This document shows positions 10,808 through 20,284 of a DNA stretch of 64,000 bases, piece by piece. The stretch is from Paracoccus lichenicola. GTDB taxonomy: Bacteria > Pseudomonadota > Alphaproteobacteria > Rhodobacterales > Rhodobacteraceae. The stretch covers positions 1 through 64,000 of the forward strand of contig NZ_WMBT01000005.1 in assembly GCF_009708075.1 (NCBI RefSeq), given 5' to 3'. A program made the position numbers and the translations under genes. The stretch's first letter is position 1. The number at the start of each line of letters is the position of its first letter. A model generated the notes under the pieces. It saw nothing but the letters and a program-made list of their open reading frames with translations, did no database searches and was not told where the DNA came from.

Positions 10808-11167
10808 ATGGACAGGGACGGCCCCCGGATCAAGCTGCGGCTGGAATACGACACGCCGCTGGTGCTGGGTCCGGGCAAGGCGCAATTGTTGCGGCTGATC
10901 GGGCAGCACGGATCCATCTCGGCCGCGGGGCGCGCGATGGGGATGAGCTACAAGCGCGCCTGGTCCCTGGTCGAGGAGATGAACGGGGCCTTCGCCACGC
11001 CCCTGGTGGACAGCAGCCGGGGCGGGCCGGGCGGGGGCGGGGCCACCGTCACGGCCACGGGACAGGCGGTGCTGCGCCATTACGAATCGCTGGAACGGCT
11101 GTTGCGCGACACGGGGGCGGCCGACCTGGGCGCCATCGGGGCGCTGATGAAAAGGGGGGAACCATGA
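10808..11167 (+). CDS. ModE-like winged helix-turn-helix regulator
   Basis: A 119-residue DNA-binding protein that matches the N-terminal domain of ModE (LysR-type HTH), with [32 protein letters not shown] at about 20-51 as the wing-HTH and [14 protein letters not shown] afterwards. It lacks the C-terminal molybdate-binding (TOBE/Mop) domains, so it may not sense molybdate. It overlaps glpK by 4 nt (ATGA), an unusual partner for this family. A Gly-rich loop (RGGPGGGGA) sits between the wing strands. Confidence 0.85.
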   Translation: MDRDGPRIKLRLEYDTPLVLGPGKAQLLRLIGQHGSISAAGRAMGMSYKRAWSLVEEMNGAFATPLVDSSRGGPGGGGATVTATGQAVLRHYESLERLLRDTGAADLGAIGALMKRGEP

Positions 11168-12639
11168 CGATACTGGCGATGGACCAGGGGACGACCTCGT
11201 CCCGGGCGCTTGTGTTCAGCGACGACCTGACGGTGCAGGCCACCGCGCAGCATGAATTTCCGCAGCATTTCCCCCGATCCGGCTGGGTCGAACACGATCC
11301 CGGCGACATCTGGACCTCCAGCGCCGGCACCGCCCGCGCCGCCATCGAAAAGGCGGGCGCCCCCCGCATCGACGCCATCGGCATCACCAACCAGCGCGAA
11401 ACCGTGGTGATCTGGGACCGCAAGACCGGCCAGCCGATCCACCGCGCGCTTGTCTGGCAGGACCGCCGCACCGCCAACCTGTGCGCCCGGCTGCGCGACG
11501 AAGGGACCGAGGACCAAGTGACCGACACCACCGGCCTGCTGCTGGACCCCTATTTCAGCGCCACCAAGATCGCCTGGCTGCTGGATCATGTGGAGGGCGC
11601 GCGCGCCCGCGCCGAAGCGGGCGATCTGGCCTTCGGGACCATCGACAGCTTCCTGATCTGGAAGCTGACCGGCGGGCGGTCGCACGTGACGGACGCCACC
11701 AACGCCAGCCGCACGCTGCTTTACGACATCCGCAAGGGGGACTGGTCCGACGACATGTGCCGCCTGTTCGGCATCCCCCGTGCCCTGCTGCCCGAGGTGA
11801 AGGACAGCGCCGACGATTTCGGCACCACCCGCCCCGATCTGTTCGGGCGCGAGATCCCCATCACCGGGGTGGCGGGCGACCAGCAGGCCGCGACCGTGGG
11901 ACAGGCCTGCTTCACGCCGGGGATGATGAAATCGACCTATGGCACGGGCTGCTTCGCGCTGCTGAACACCGGGGACCAGGCGGTGCGGTCGAAAAACCGG
12001 CTGCTGACCACCATCGCCTATCGGCTGGACGGCAGGACGACCTATGCGCTGGAAGGGTCGATCTTCATCGCGGGCGCGGTGGTGCAATGGCTACGCGACG
12101 GGCTGAAGCTGATCCGCGAGGCCAAGGAGACGCAGGCCCTGTCCGCGCGTGCCGACGACAGCCAGCAGGTCATCATGGTTCCGGCCTTCACGGGGCTTGG
12201 CGCGCCGCATTGGGCGCCCCATGCGCGGGGCGCGGTCTTCGGCCTGACGCGCAACACCGGTCCCGCCGAATTCGCCCGCGCCGCCCTGGAAAGCGTGGGC
12301 TTCCAGACCCGCGACCTGCTGCAAGCCATGCGCGCCGACTGGCCGCAGGCCGGTGACGCCGTGCTGCGCGTCGATGGCGGCATGACGGCCAGCGAACCGG
12401 CCATGCAGTTCCTGGCCGACATCCTGGGCGCTCCCGTGGACCGGCCCCGGAACACCGAAACGACGGCCCAGGGCGCGGCCTGGCTTGCAGGCTATCGCGC
12501 GGGCCTGTGCCCCGCGCCCGACGAATACGCCAAGGCCTGGCAACTGGACCGCCGGTTCGAGCCGCGGATGTCCGAGGAGGATCGGGATCGGCGATACGCT
12601 GCCTGGCAACGGGCGGTGCAGGCGGTGCTGTCGGTCTGA
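11164..12639 (+). CDS. glpK: Glycerol kinase
   Basis: Phosphorylates glycerol to sn-glycerol 3-phosphate in the cytoplasm, the first step of glycerol use. The 491-residue protein has the FGGY-kinase features [13 protein letters not shown] (N-terminal ATP site), [16 protein letters not shown], the substrate segment [21 protein letters not shown], and the C-terminal signature [16 protein letters not shown]. The length is normal for GlpK. The ATG overlaps the stop of the ModE-like regulator, so both are probably expressed together. No glpF or glpD lies beside it. Confidence 0.95.
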   Translation: MTILAMDQGTTSSRALVFSDDLTVQATAQHEFPQHFPRSGWVEHDPGDIWTSSAGTARAAIEKAGAPRIDAIGITNQRETVVIWDRKTGQPIHRALVWQDRRTANLCARLRDEGTEDQVTDTTGLLLDPYFSATKIAWLLDHVEGARARAEAGDLAFGTIDSFLIWKLTGGRSHVTDATNASRTLLYDIRKGDWSDDMCRLFGIPRALLPEVKDSADDFGTTRPDLFGREIPITGVAGDQQAATVGQACFTPGMMKSTYGTGCFALLNTGDQAVRSKNRLLTTIAYRLDGRTTYALEGSIFIAGAVVQWLRDGLKLIREAKETQALSARADDSQQVIMVPAFTGLGAPHWAPHARGAVFGLTRNTGPAEFARAALESVGFQTRDLLQAMRADWPQAGDAVLRVDGGMTASEPAMQFLADILGAPVDRPRNTETTAQGAAWLAGYRAGLCPAPDEYAKAWQLDRRFEPRMSEEDRDRRYAAWQRAVQAVLSV

Positions 12640-12709
12640 TCTTCCGGCTTTGTGATTTCACCCCCGCGCGGTTTTCCGTAAGATCGCCCCAAAACGACAA
12701 GAGGGCAGG

Positions 12710-13291
12710 ATGAGCAGGCTTCTGAAACTCGCGATTGTCGGGCTGGTCGCGTCCTGCGGCGGCGGCAACTATTCGGCGCCCCGCCAGCTGGACAACGCCT
12801 GCGCCATCGTGGCCGAACGGCCCGCCTATTACCGCGCCATGAAGGCGACCGAGCGCAGGTGGGGCATCCCCATCCATGTGCAGATGGCCGCCATCCACCA
12901 GGAATCGAAGTTCATCGGCGACGCCCGCACCCCCCACCAATATGCCCTGGGCGTGATCCCCATCGGCCGCCAGTCCAGCGCCTATGGCTATTCGCAGGCG
13001 CTCGACGGCACGTGGGAGGAATACCAGAAGGAAACCGGCAACCGCCGGGCCAAGCGCGACAACATCCGCCATGCCACGGATTTCATGGGCTGGTACATGC
13101 ACAATTCCTCGCGCAGGTTGGGCATCTCGAAAGGGGACGCGACGGCGCAATACCTGGCCTATCACGAAGGGCGGTCGGGGTTCGCGCGCCAATCCTATCT
13201 GGGCAAGCCCTGGCTGGTGCGGGTCGCGAACCAGGTGGGCGCGCGCGCGCAGATGTATCGCGCGCAACTGGTGTCCTGCCGCAAGGGGTGA
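12710..13291 (+). CDS. Lytic transglycosylase-like lipoprotein (SLT domain)
   Basis: A 193-residue lipoprotein with a lipobox LVASC (Cys16) after a short hydrophobic signal. The body matches an SLT-type transglycosylase: VQMAAIHQESKF holds the likely catalytic Glu65, followed by YGYSQALDGTWEEY, a typical Gly-x-x-Q region. It probably cleaves peptidoglycan glycan strands from the periplasmic face of a membrane. It stands between glpK and a thioesterase gene, with GAGGGCAGG as ribosome site. Confidence 0.85.
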   Translation: MSRLLKLAIVGLVASCGGGNYSAPRQLDNACAIVAERPAYYRAMKATERRWGIPIHVQMAAIHQESKFIGDARTPHQYALGVIPIGRQSSAYGYSQALDGTWEEYQKETGNRRAKRDNIRHATDFMGWYMHNSSRRLGISKGDATAQYLAYHEGRSGFARQSYLGKPWLVRVANQVGARAQMYRAQLVSCRKG

Positions 13292-13349
13292 CGGCTTGCC
13301 CTTGGCACCCGGCTTTGCTGATATGGCCGGGCAGCGGAAGGGACATCCC

Positions 13350-13772
13350 ATGGACGACCACATCAAGCGCGACGCCGACGACCAGCCCGAATTCGCCATC
13401 CATATCGGCGCGCGCCTGGTATCCGCCACGCCCGAGCGCGTCGAATTCGAGATGCCGGTGACGCAGGCGCTCGCCAACCGCAACGGCGTGCTGCACGGCG
13501 GCGCGATCATGGGCCTGGCCGACAACGCGGGCGGCACCGGCACCTTCCTGAACCTGCCCGAGGGGCGTTCGACCACGACCCTGGAAAGCAAGACCAACTT
13601 CCTGCGCCCGATCCGGTTGGGCGATGTCGCGCGCGCGGTCAGCCTGCCGCTGCATGTGGGCCGGACGACGCAGATCTGGCAGACCACCATCACCCGCGGC
13701 GACGGCAAGGTCGCGGCCATCGTCACGCAAACGCAGATGGTGATGGACTGGAAGGGCGGTCAGAGCCAGTAG
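13350..13772 (+). CDS. PaaI-family acyl-CoA thioesterase
   Basis: A 140-residue hot-dog fold protein. NGVLHGGAIMGLADNAGG (about 49-66) is the PaaI/YbdB signature, with the His-Gly-Gly oxyanion region and the downstream acidic residue. It likely hydrolyses aryl- or acyl-CoA thioesters in the cytoplasm; the substrate is unknown. The ATG lies behind GGAAGGG. Its last 13 nt overlap the end of the convergent DUF1127 gene. Confidence 0.86.
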   Translation: MDDHIKRDADDQPEFAIHIGARLVSATPERVEFEMPVTQALANRNGVLHGGAIMGLADNAGGTGTFLNLPEGRSTTTLESKTNFLRPIRLGDVARAVSLPLHVGRTTQIWQTTITRGDGKVAAIVTQTQMVMDWKGGQSQ

Positions 13773-13978
13773 GTGTCGCGGAACACATGGGCGGGGATCC
13801 GGTCGCGGGTCAGGCCCATTCCGGCCAGTTCGGCGTCGGTCTTCGCCTCCAGCGCCTCGATCTCGGCGCAGCGTGCCCGCGATTCGAGATAGGCGTTCAT
13901 GCCCTGGCCGAAGCGGTTGAAGAAGGCGTCGATGCGGCCGCGCGTCTCGGGCGCGAAATGGGTGATCGTGTAAGCCAT
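13760..13978 (-). CDS. DUF1127 small protein
   Basis: A 72-residue protein. Its C-terminal half has the DUF1127 (YjiS-like) pattern EIEALEAKTDAELAGMGLTRDRIP. In Rhodobacter, DUF1127 genes are often stress-induced by RpoH factors and can host sRNAs in their 3' regions. Here the 3' end collides with the PaaI thioesterase gene, leaving no room for a downstream sRNA array. An upstream in-frame Met at 14035 was rejected because AAGGAAAGGG precedes 13978 at a proper distance. The sequence upstream holds a candidate heat-shock promoter. Confidence 0.85.
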   Translation of the reverse strand: MAYTITHFAPETRGRIDAFFNRFGQGMNAYLESRARCAEIEALEAKTDAELAGMGLTRDRIPAHVFRDTYWL

Positions 13979-14024
13979 CGGAAACCCTTTCCTTGACAGC
14001 GGATGGTTTCCTCCCATGCAGGCA

Positions 14025-14053
14025 ACATAGGTCATGCCTCATGCCCCATCAAG
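14025..14053 (-). promoter_or_regulatory. Candidate RpoH-type promoter of the DUF1127 gene
   Basis: On the minus strand CTTG (14050-14053) is followed by an 18-nt spacer and CCTATGT (14025-14031). The known alphaproteobacterial RpoH pattern is CTTG-N17-CYTATNT, so the -10 box matches fully and the spacer is 1 nt long. It lies about 47-75 nt before the start codon. Confidence 0.5.
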
Positions 14054-14074
14054 CGCGCCAAAGGTGGCAGCCGG

Positions 14075-15283
14075 TCAACCCGGTCTCAGGGCGGCAAGCC
14101 GTGCGGCGGCTGCCCGTCCGGCGTGCAACCCGCTGCCCAGGCAAGCGGTCAGAAGATAGCCGCCGGTCGGCGCTTCCCAATCCAGCATCTCGCCCGCGGC
14201 GAAGACGCCGGGCATGGCGCGCAGTTCCTGGTCCTCGGTCAGCGAATCCCAGGTGACGCCGCCGGCGCTGGAGATCGCGGTTTCCAGCCCCATCGGCCCG
14301 TCGTGGCGCAGGGGCAAGGCCTTGGCCCACGCGGCCCAGCCACCGGGATCGTCCGGCAAGGGCCTGCCCCATTCCAGCAGCAGCGCGACCTTGACCGGAT
14401 CGTCCAGCACCCGGCGCAGCCAGTTGCCCAGCGACAGCTTGCCCCTGGCCTTGGCAAATCGCGCAGCCAGCGCCGTGTGATCCAGATCGGGCGCCAGATC
14501 CACAGACCCCGCCGCCCCGTCCCGCAGCGCGGCCGAGATCTCATAGATCCCGCCACCCTCGACCCCTTGCCTGCCGATGATCCACTCGCCCCGGCTGGCC
14601 AGATCGCCCGCCGACAGCGCGGTCCCCTTCACCGCCGATCCGAAATGCCGCGCCATCGGCTCGGACCAGGCGACCCGGAACCCCATGTTCGCAGGCCGGA
14701 AGGGCGCGACCGCCACCCCCGCGGCCCGCAGCCACGGCACCCAAGATCCGTCCGATCCCAGCCGAGGCCAACTCGCCCCGCCAAGCGCCAGCACCGCCAC
14801 GCGCGGCCGGATCACCTGCGGTCCATCGGGCGTCTGGAACCGGAACCCCTCCCCTATCCACCGCCAGTGGGTCCGCACCTCGACCCCCGCGCCGCGCAGC
14901 CGCGAAAGCCAGGCCCGCAGCAGCGGCGAGGCCTTCATCCCCACCGGAAACACCCGTCCCGTGGAACCGGTGAACAGTTCAACCCCCAACCCCTGTGCCC
15001 AAGCCATCACCTCGGCAGGCCCGAACCGGCTTTCACCTTTGCTCAAATATCCCGGGGTCCGGGGCAGCGCCCCGGTTCCAAGGGTGAACCTTTGCGCGAA
15101 CGCCGGAAACGGCTCGTCCTTGGTCAGGTTCAGCCCCGACTTGCCCGCCATCAGGAATTTTCGCGCGGGCGTGGGCATCGCCTCGGCCACGACCACCGTG
15201 CGGCCCGGCGCGGCCAGGGCCTCGGCCGCCATCAGCCCCGCAGGCCCCGCGCCGATGATCAGCGCATCGACGGTTTCCGTCAC
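14075..15283 (-). CDS. FAD-dependent flavoprotein of the BaiN/HI0933-like (TIGR03862) family
   Basis: A 402-residue NAD(P)/FAD oxidoreductase-like protein. The N-terminal GAGPAGLMAAEAL is a Rossmann FAD motif, then KFLMAGKSGLNLTKDEP, SSAGGVTWDSL and the C-terminal GEMLDWEAPTGGYLLTACLGSG that is typical of the family. Its reaction is not known. The start is GTG at 15283, overlapping the holA stop (GTGA). Residues about 69-84 are encoded by a copy of a dispersed repeat (15031-15075) that is elsewhere intergenic, replacing what is normally a variable loop. Confidence 0.88.
   Translation of the reverse strand: MTETVDALIIGAGPAGLMAAEALAAPGRTVVVAEAMPTPARKFLMAGKSGLNLTKDEPFPAFAQRFTLGTGALPRTPGYLSKGESRFGPAEVMAWAQGLGVELFTGSTGRVFPVGMKASPLLRAWLSRLRGAGVEVRTHWRWIGEGFRFQTPDGPQVIRPRVAVLALGGASWPRLGSDGSWVPWLRAAGVAVAPFRPANMGFRVAWSEPMARHFGSAVKGTALSAGDLASRGEWIIGRQGVEGGGIYEISAALRDGAAGSVDLAPDLDHTALAARFAKARGKLSLGNWLRRVLDDPVKVALLLEWGRPLPDDPGGWAAWAKALPLRHDGPMGLETAISSAGGVTWDSLTEDQELRAMPGVFAAGEMLDWEAPTGGYLLTACLGSGLHAGRAAAARLAALRPG
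15031..15075 (+). repeat. Dispersed box-plus-hairpin repeat, copy A (inside the flavoprotein gene)
   Basis: The box TTTCACCTTTGCTCAAATA continues to TCCCGGGG at 15057. A perfect 7-bp hairpin CCGGGGC-AGC-GCCCCGG follows at 15059-15075. Related copies occur at 23283-23330, 31020-31085 and 58325-58384. This copy is read in frame on the minus strand, encoding a short Pro/Gly-containing linker (TPGYLSKGESRF). Confidence 0.7.
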
Positions 15284-16305
15284 CGCCGTCCCCGCGTCAT
15301 CGCCAGGCGGATCAGCGCGCGTTCGACCAGCGCCATCTGCGGCGCGCGGGTGGCGCTGCGCAGGGTCAGGTCGCAATCCAGCAGCGACCGCACCGCGTCC
15401 TCCAGCGGACCCATGCCCCAGCCTTGCGCCTGCCGGGCCATGCGGTCGCGGCTGGGACCGAAGACCGGCGGGCGCATCCGCGACAGCGCGACGCCCGGCC
15501 CGGCGGGATCGGCTGCGGCCCCATGAAGCGCGCGGAAATGGCGCAGCGCGGCGATACACAGCGTGACCGGGTTCACCCCCTGCCCCTCGATGCGGCGCAT
15601 CATGGGGCCGAACTCGGCTTCGCGGCGTTCGGCGACGATGTGGATCAGCTCGTCCAGATCGGCCTCGATGGTGGCGGGGGCCATCAGGGCGATCTCGTCC
15701 CCCGTCAGGGGGGTGTCGTCGCCGTGCTTGTAAAGCCCGATCTTCTCGATCGTCTGGCGCAGGTCGCCCGGATCCAGCGCGCGGGCCAGCGCCATCATGT
15801 CCTTCATCGCGGGCGGCGGCACCTGGCGCAGGCCGGCATCAGACAGCCAGCGCGCGACCTCCTCCTCGCCCGGCGGATCGTCATAGACGGGGGCGGTCAC
15901 GGCGGTGGGATGCGGCTCGAACAGCTTGCGCAGGGCGGACGATTTGCCCAAGGCCCCCGCCGTCACCACCATCGCCGCATCGCCCGGCTTCCAGTCCAGA
16001 AGCGCCGCGCGAATCGCATCCGCGGCAAGGTCCGGCGCATCCTCGACCAGCACCACGCGCGGGCCGGGGAAGAAGCCCACCTCCTTGACCGCATCCAGAA
16101 GCTGCGCGGGATCCTTGCGCAGGGCCGCGCCGGGCATCCGGGTCAGGCGCATCTCCTCGTCGGCCTTCTCGCCGACCAAGGCCTTGACCGCCTCGGCCCG
16201 CTTCATCGCGACGCGCATGGCGTCCTGCCCATGGATCAGCAGCGCCGGGCGCGAGGGATCGGGCCGCGCCAGATAGCGCGCGATTTCCGCGCCCTTGAGG
16301 ATCAT
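15280..16305 (-). CDS. holA: DNA polymerase III delta subunit
   Basis: The clamp-loader subunit that opens the beta sliding clamp. The 341-residue protein shows the HolA pattern: N-terminal AAA+-like domain starting [38 protein letters not shown], then the helical collar segment RHFRALHGAA and SLLDCDLTLRSATRAP. It overlaps lptE by 4 nt upstream and the flavoprotein by 4 nt downstream. The lptE-holA pairing is common in alpha- and gammaproteobacteria. Confidence 0.94.
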   Translation of the reverse strand: MILKGAEIARYLARPDPSRPALLIHGQDAMRVAMKRAEAVKALVGEKADEEMRLTRMPGAALRKDPAQLLDAVKEVGFFPGPRVVLVEDAPDLAADAIRAALLDWKPGDAAMVVTAGALGKSSALRKLFEPHPTAVTAPVYDDPPGEEEVARWLSDAGLRQVPPPAMKDMMALARALDPGDLRQTIEKIGLYKHGDDTPLTGDEIALMAPATIEADLDELIHIVAERREAEFGPMMRRIEGQGVNPVTLCIAALRHFRALHGAAADPAGPGVALSRMRPPVFGPSRDRMARQAQGWGMGPLEDAVRSLLDCDLTLRSATRAPQMALVERALIRLAMTRGRR

Positions 16306-16784
16306 TCGGGCAATTGCGCGGACGCCGCCAGCAGCCGCGTGACGACCTGATCGGCCAGCATTTCCGCCAGACGCGACCGCGCGTCGCCCTCGGCCGACAA
16401 GGTGGCGATGGTCGTGCCGGTCGTGGAATAGGAGGTGAAGTTGCTGACCCGCCCCTGCGCCAGCACCCGGCCCGCCCGGTCGGTCAGCGCGAAATCGGCG
16501 GTGCCGTTCAGGGAATAGCGGTTCGTCACCTCGTCCGTGGTGATGGCCTGCGGCACGACGCCCACGGTGATGCGGTAATCCAGGTCGTAATCCGTCCCCT
16601 CGCCCCCCAGGCGTTCCCCCAGGCGGCGATTGAAGGCGAAGTCCTGATAGGTCCGGGGATCGCGCGGGCGGACCTTGCCGAACAGCCGCCGGCCCGCCCC
16701 GTTCGGGCCATAGACCGGCGTCAGCCCGCAGGCGGAAACCGCCAGCAGCCCCAGAAACGCGGTCCGGCGGTCAGGCGACCACAT
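16302..16784 (-). CDS. lptE: LPS assembly lipoprotein LptE
   Basis: A 160-residue outer-membrane lipoprotein that plugs the LptD barrel for lipopolysaccharide insertion. The lipobox LAVSAC follows a short signal, then [12 protein letters not shown], a segment typical of alphaproteobacterial LptE. Sequence similarity in this family is low, so position between leuS and holA carries much of the weight. The start overlaps the leuS stop by 14 nt. The operon runs leuS-lptE-holA. Confidence 0.88.
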   Translation of the reverse strand: MWSPDRRTAFLGLLAVSACGLTPVYGPNGAGRRLFGKVRPRDPRTYQDFAFNRRLGERLGGEGTDYDLDYRITVGVVPQAITTDEVTNRYSLNGTADFALTDRAGRVLAQGRVSNFTSYSTTGTTIATLSAEGDARSRLAEMLADQVVTRLLAASAQLPE

Positions 16785-19464
16785 TGACGATCCGCCCCGG
16801 CACGACGATCAGCTTTTTCGGGGCAGCACCCTCCAGGAAGCGGCGCACGGTTTCGTCGGCCAGCACCATCGCCTCGATCTGGTCCTTGGGCATGTCGCGG
16901 GCGACGCTGATCTCGGCCCGGCGCTTGCCGTTGATCTGGATCGGCAGGACGACCGTGTCATCCTCCAGCATCGCCGGGTCCGCCTTGGGCCAGGGCGCAT
17001 CGACCAGCAGCCCCTGCCCGCCCGCCATGGCCCAGACATCCTCGGCCAGGTGCGGCACCATCGGCCCCATCAACTGCGCCATGATCCGCAGCACGGCGCG
17101 GCGGGCCTCGCCGCCCGCCTTGGACTTGCCGACCGCGTTCGCCAGTTCATAAATCTTGGCGACGGCCTTGTTGAAGGCAAAGCCCTCGATGGCCTTCGTC
17201 ACGTCGGCGATGGCCCGATGAGCGGCGCGGGTCAGGTCGGGATCGTCCCCGCCCTCACCCGCCTCGTCGGCCAGCCGCCAGACGCGGGCCAGGAACTTGT
17301 TCGCGGCCTCGGCCCCGGCAGCGGTCCATTCCACGTCGCGCTCGGGCGGGGAGTCCGACAGCATGAACCAGCGGGCGGTATCTGCGCCGAAGTTGGCGAC
17401 GATGTTGACCGGATCGACCACGTTCTTCTTGGACTTCGACATCTTGGCCGAAGAACTAACTACAACGTCAAATTTTATTTTCCCTTCAACAAGTGCAAAG
17501 GACAAGTCCTCCTGCTTCAATGGATACAGGTTCGCGTCTTTTACTTGCTGTTTGGTAATTCCCCGGCGCCGACCATGATGTTCGTAGATTACAACATCTT
17601 CGGGGAAGTAATATTTTATGCGATTTTTAAGGCGATCTTCTTCTAAAGCATTTTCAGCAACTGCGTCTGAACCAGTTATCATCTCCCCGCCCAGAGCATT
17701 ACTGTAAATCTCATGCGTCACCATCCCTTGCGTGAACAGCGCGTCGAACGGCTCTTTCGCCGATTCCGGCAGATGCCCCGTCTTGACCATCGCCCGGGCG
17801 AAGAACCGCGAATAGAGCAGGTGCAGGATCGCGTGCTCGATGCCGCCGATATACTGGTCCACGTTCATCCAGTAATCGGCGTCCGCCCGGTCGGTCGGCG
17901 TGGCGGCATGGGGCGAGGTGAAGCGCGCGTAATACCAGGACGAGTCGACGAAGGTGTCCATCGTGTCCGTTTCGCGCAGCGCCGCGCCCCCGCAGTTCGG
18001 GCAGGTGGCCTGACGCCAGGTCGGGTGGCGGTCCAGCGGGTTGCCCGGCACGTCGAAACTGACGTCCTGCGGCAGCAGCACCGGCAGGTTCTCCTTGGCC
18101 TCGGGCACCGTGCCGCAGGTGTCGCAATGCAGCACCGGGATCGGACAGCCCCAGTAACGCTGGCGAGAAATCCCCCAATCGCGCAGCCGGAATTTCGTCA
18201 CGCCCTCGCCATAGCCCGCGCTTTCCGCATGGGCGATGGCCGCGTCCACGGCGGCCTCTCCGGTCTGGTCCGCCGCGCCGCTGAAACCGCGCACATAGGT
18301 GACGGTTTCCGATTTCAGCGGCACGAACGGCGCCTTGGCGACCAGCGCGTCGGCCTGCTCCAGCGACATGCCGCGTTCGCCGAAGGTCGCGCGGATCGGC
18401 AGCCCGTATTTCGTGGCGAACTCGTGGTCGCGCTCGTCATGCGCGGGCGACCCGAAGATCGCCCCCGTGCCGTAATCCATCAGCACGAAATTCGCGATCC
18501 AGATCGGCAGGTGCCAGTCCGCATCCAGCGGGTGTTTCACGGTCAGGCCGGTATCGAAGCCCAGCTTGGGCGCGGTCTCGATGGCTTCCTCGGTCGTGCC
18601 GATCTTGCGGCACTCCTCGACGAATGCGGCCACGCGCGGATCGGCGGCGGCGAGATCGCGCACCAGCGGGTGATCCGGCGACAGCGCCACGAAACTCGCC
18701 CCCATCAGCGTGTCGGGGCGGGTGGTATAGACCTCGATCGCCTCGAACCCCTCGGGCGCGTCCACCGTCTGAAACCGGAACTGCAACCCGCGCGACTTGC
18801 CGATCCAGTTGGCCTGCATCAGCCGCACCTTGTCCGGCCAGCCGGTCAGCCCGTCCAGGGCCGACAGCAATTCGTCCGAATAATCCGAGATGCGGAAGAA
18901 CCATTGCGTCAGTTCGCGCCGTTCGACCACAGCACCCGACCGCCAGCCCTTGCCGTCGATCACCTGCTCGTTCGCAAGCACCGTCATGTCCACCGGATCC
19001 CAGTTCACCTGGGCCGACTTGCGGGTGATGAGACCGGCATCGAGCATGTCCAGGAACATCGCCTGCTGCTGGTGGACGTAATCGTCGTCGCAGGTGGCGA
19101 ATTCGCGGGACCAGTCGATCGACAGGCCCAGCGGCTTCAGCTGCTCGCGCATCGTGGCGATGTTGGCATAGGTCCAGTCGCGCGGATGGCCGCCCTGTTC
19201 CATCGCGGCGTTTTCCGCAGGCATCCCGAAGGCGTCCCATCCCATCGGGTGCAGAACGGAATACCCCTGGGCGCGCTTGAAGCGGGCCACCACGTCGCCC
19301 ATCGTGTAGTTGCGCACATGCCCCATGTGGATCCGCCCCGAGGGGTAGGGGAACATCTCCAGCACGTAATACTTGGGGCGTTCGTCGCGCACGGCGGCAA
19401 AGCTGCCCGCCTGTTCCCAGGCGGCTTGCCAGCGGGGTTCAAGGCTGGAGGGATCATAGGGCAT
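16771..19464 (-). CDS. leuS: Leucyl-tRNA synthetase
   Basis: Charges tRNA-Leu in the cytoplasm. The 897-residue class I enzyme has the HIGH-type motif HMGH (46-49), an editing domain with [12 protein letters not shown], the zinc-like CDTC...CPNC segment, and KMSKS (674-678). Most of the gene is about two-thirds GC, but codons for residues about 584-671 are AT-rich (see the separate feature). The reading frame is intact across both borders, so the enzyme is presumably functional. It lies in an operon with DUF3576 upstream and lptE downstream. Confidence 0.96.
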   Translation of the reverse strand: MPYDPSSLEPRWQAAWEQAGSFAAVRDERPKYYVLEMFPYPSGRIHMGHVRNYTMGDVVARFKRAQGYSVLHPMGWDAFGMPAENAAMEQGGHPRDWTYANIATMREQLKPLGLSIDWSREFATCDDDYVHQQQAMFLDMLDAGLITRKSAQVNWDPVDMTVLANEQVIDGKGWRSGAVVERRELTQWFFRISDYSDELLSALDGLTGWPDKVRLMQANWIGKSRGLQFRFQTVDAPEGFEAIEVYTTRPDTLMGASFVALSPDHPLVRDLAAADPRVAAFVEECRKIGTTEEAIETAPKLGFDTGLTVKHPLDADWHLPIWIANFVLMDYGTGAIFGSPAHDERDHEFATKYGLPIRATFGERGMSLEQADALVAKAPFVPLKSETVTYVRGFSGAADQTGEAAVDAAIAHAESAGYGEGVTKFRLRDWGISRQRYWGCPIPVLHCDTCGTVPEAKENLPVLLPQDVSFDVPGNPLDRHPTWRQATCPNCGGAALRETDTMDTFVDSSWYYARFTSPHAATPTDRADADYWMNVDQYIGGIEHAILHLLYSRFFARAMVKTGHLPESAKEPFDALFTQGMVTHEIYSNALGGEMITGSDAVAENALEEDRLKNRIKYYFPEDVVIYEHHGRRRGITKQQVKDANLYPLKQEDLSFALVEGKIKFDVVVSSSAKMSKSKKNVVDPVNIVANFGADTARWFMLSDSPPERDVEWTAAGAEAANKFLARVWRLADEAGEGGDDPDLTRAAHRAIADVTKAIEGFAFNKAVAKIYELANAVGKSKAGGEARRAVLRIMAQLMGPMVPHLAEDVWAMAGGQGLLVDAPWPKADPAMLEDDTVVLPIQINGKRRAEISVARDMPKDQIEAMVLADETVRRFLEGAAPKKLIVVPGRIVNVVA
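17452..17715 (-). other. AT-rich foreign-looking patch within leuS
   Basis: About 43% GC by hand count over 17461-17700, against roughly two-thirds in the flanking gene. Codons such as TTA, ATA, GTA, AGT and AAA, rare in all neighbours, are dense here. The patch spans the variable leucine-specific region between VTHEIY and KMSKS, starting within EIY and ending two codons before the motif. It is longer than the region usually seen in alphaproteobacterial LeuRS. The frame is preserved. It looks like intragenic replacement from an AT-rich donor. Confidence 0.8.
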
Positions 19465-19555
19465 CGGGGCGGACCTTTGGCGTCATTTGCCGCAGGGTTT
19501 ATACGCCGCCCCCCATCGGGTCCAGCCCGTAGGGTGGGGTTTCACCCCACCGCCC

Positions 19556-20026
19556 TTACAACCGCCCGTCCTGGATCCGCAACTGCCGCGCCCGCGTCAG
19601 GATCGCGTCCTCGACCGCGCGCACCGTGCCGGGTTCCACCGCCGCGCCCCCTGGCCCTTGCAGCGACAGCTTGAGGCTGCGCGCGTCCAGCGCGGGGTCG
19701 GCGATCTTGATGGTGGCGCGATAGGACCGACCGCCGCCCGGCGGCGTGCCGTAGCCCGTCTGGATCACGCCGGTGAAGGGATCGACCGTCTGCACCGGCA
19801 GGAAGTTCAGCACCTCCAGGCTGGCGTTCCACAGGTACTTGTTCACGCCCACGGCGGTGTTGGGGTTTTCCGAACTGCGGAAGGCGTCCCAGATGGTGGT
19901 GCGGCGAACCTCGGGGCGCATGTCGGGGCTTTCGTTCGGCCCGGCATTCGGCCCGCCGCCGCAGCCAGCCAATCCGGCGCAAAGCGTCGCTGCGATCACA
20001 AGGCGCGCGGCGTGTGCGGTTTTCAT
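19556..20026 (-). CDS. DUF3576 lipoprotein
   Basis: A 156-residue protein with lipobox LAGC (Cys22) after a hydrophobic signal, then an Asn/Pro/Gly linker and a compact domain beginning TTIWDAFRSSENPNTAVGVNKYLW. This matches DUF3576, an alphaproteobacterial outer-membrane lipoprotein family with unknown role, commonly found directly upstream of leuS. The neighbouring lptE suggests an envelope-biogenesis link, which is inference only. A 91-nt gap separates it from leuS. Confidence 0.87.
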   Translation of the reverse strand: MKTAHAARLVIAATLCAGLAGCGGGPNAGPNESPDMRPEVRRTTIWDAFRSSENPNTAVGVNKYLWNASLEVLNFLPVQTVDPFTGVIQTGYGTPPGGGRSYRATIKIADPALDARSLKLSLQGPGGAAVEPGTVRAVEDAILTRARQLRIQDGRL

Positions 20027-20284
20027 GCGGTCCCCCGTTTTTCGGCATTGGTCGCAGCTTTAGCCCGGATCGCCCCCGCCCCACAAGCGCCTTGGGCCAA
20101 GGGGGGTCTGGGAGCGGTTCCCGCCATCACGCAAAGGTGTGGCCCTTGTGCATCACAGGATCCGCCAAGGCTGGGGGCCTTACGCGATTCCGTTGCATCG
20201 TGGATGCGGACGGGGGAAACAAGGCAGCATACCCAAGGCGGTAATGCCGGTTTGGGCATCAGAGAGACAAGAGGGAACTTGACC

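Noticed and set aside
17713..19674. A 653-codon open frame antisense to leuS
   Set aside because: Same effect as above; it stops at the border of the AT-rich patch, where stop codons become common.
20027..20284. Gene or RNA in the 258-nt gap before the porin
   Set aside because: No ORF with an SD, no tRNA cloverleaf and no clear promoter hexamers could be supported; it probably holds the porin promoter and leader.
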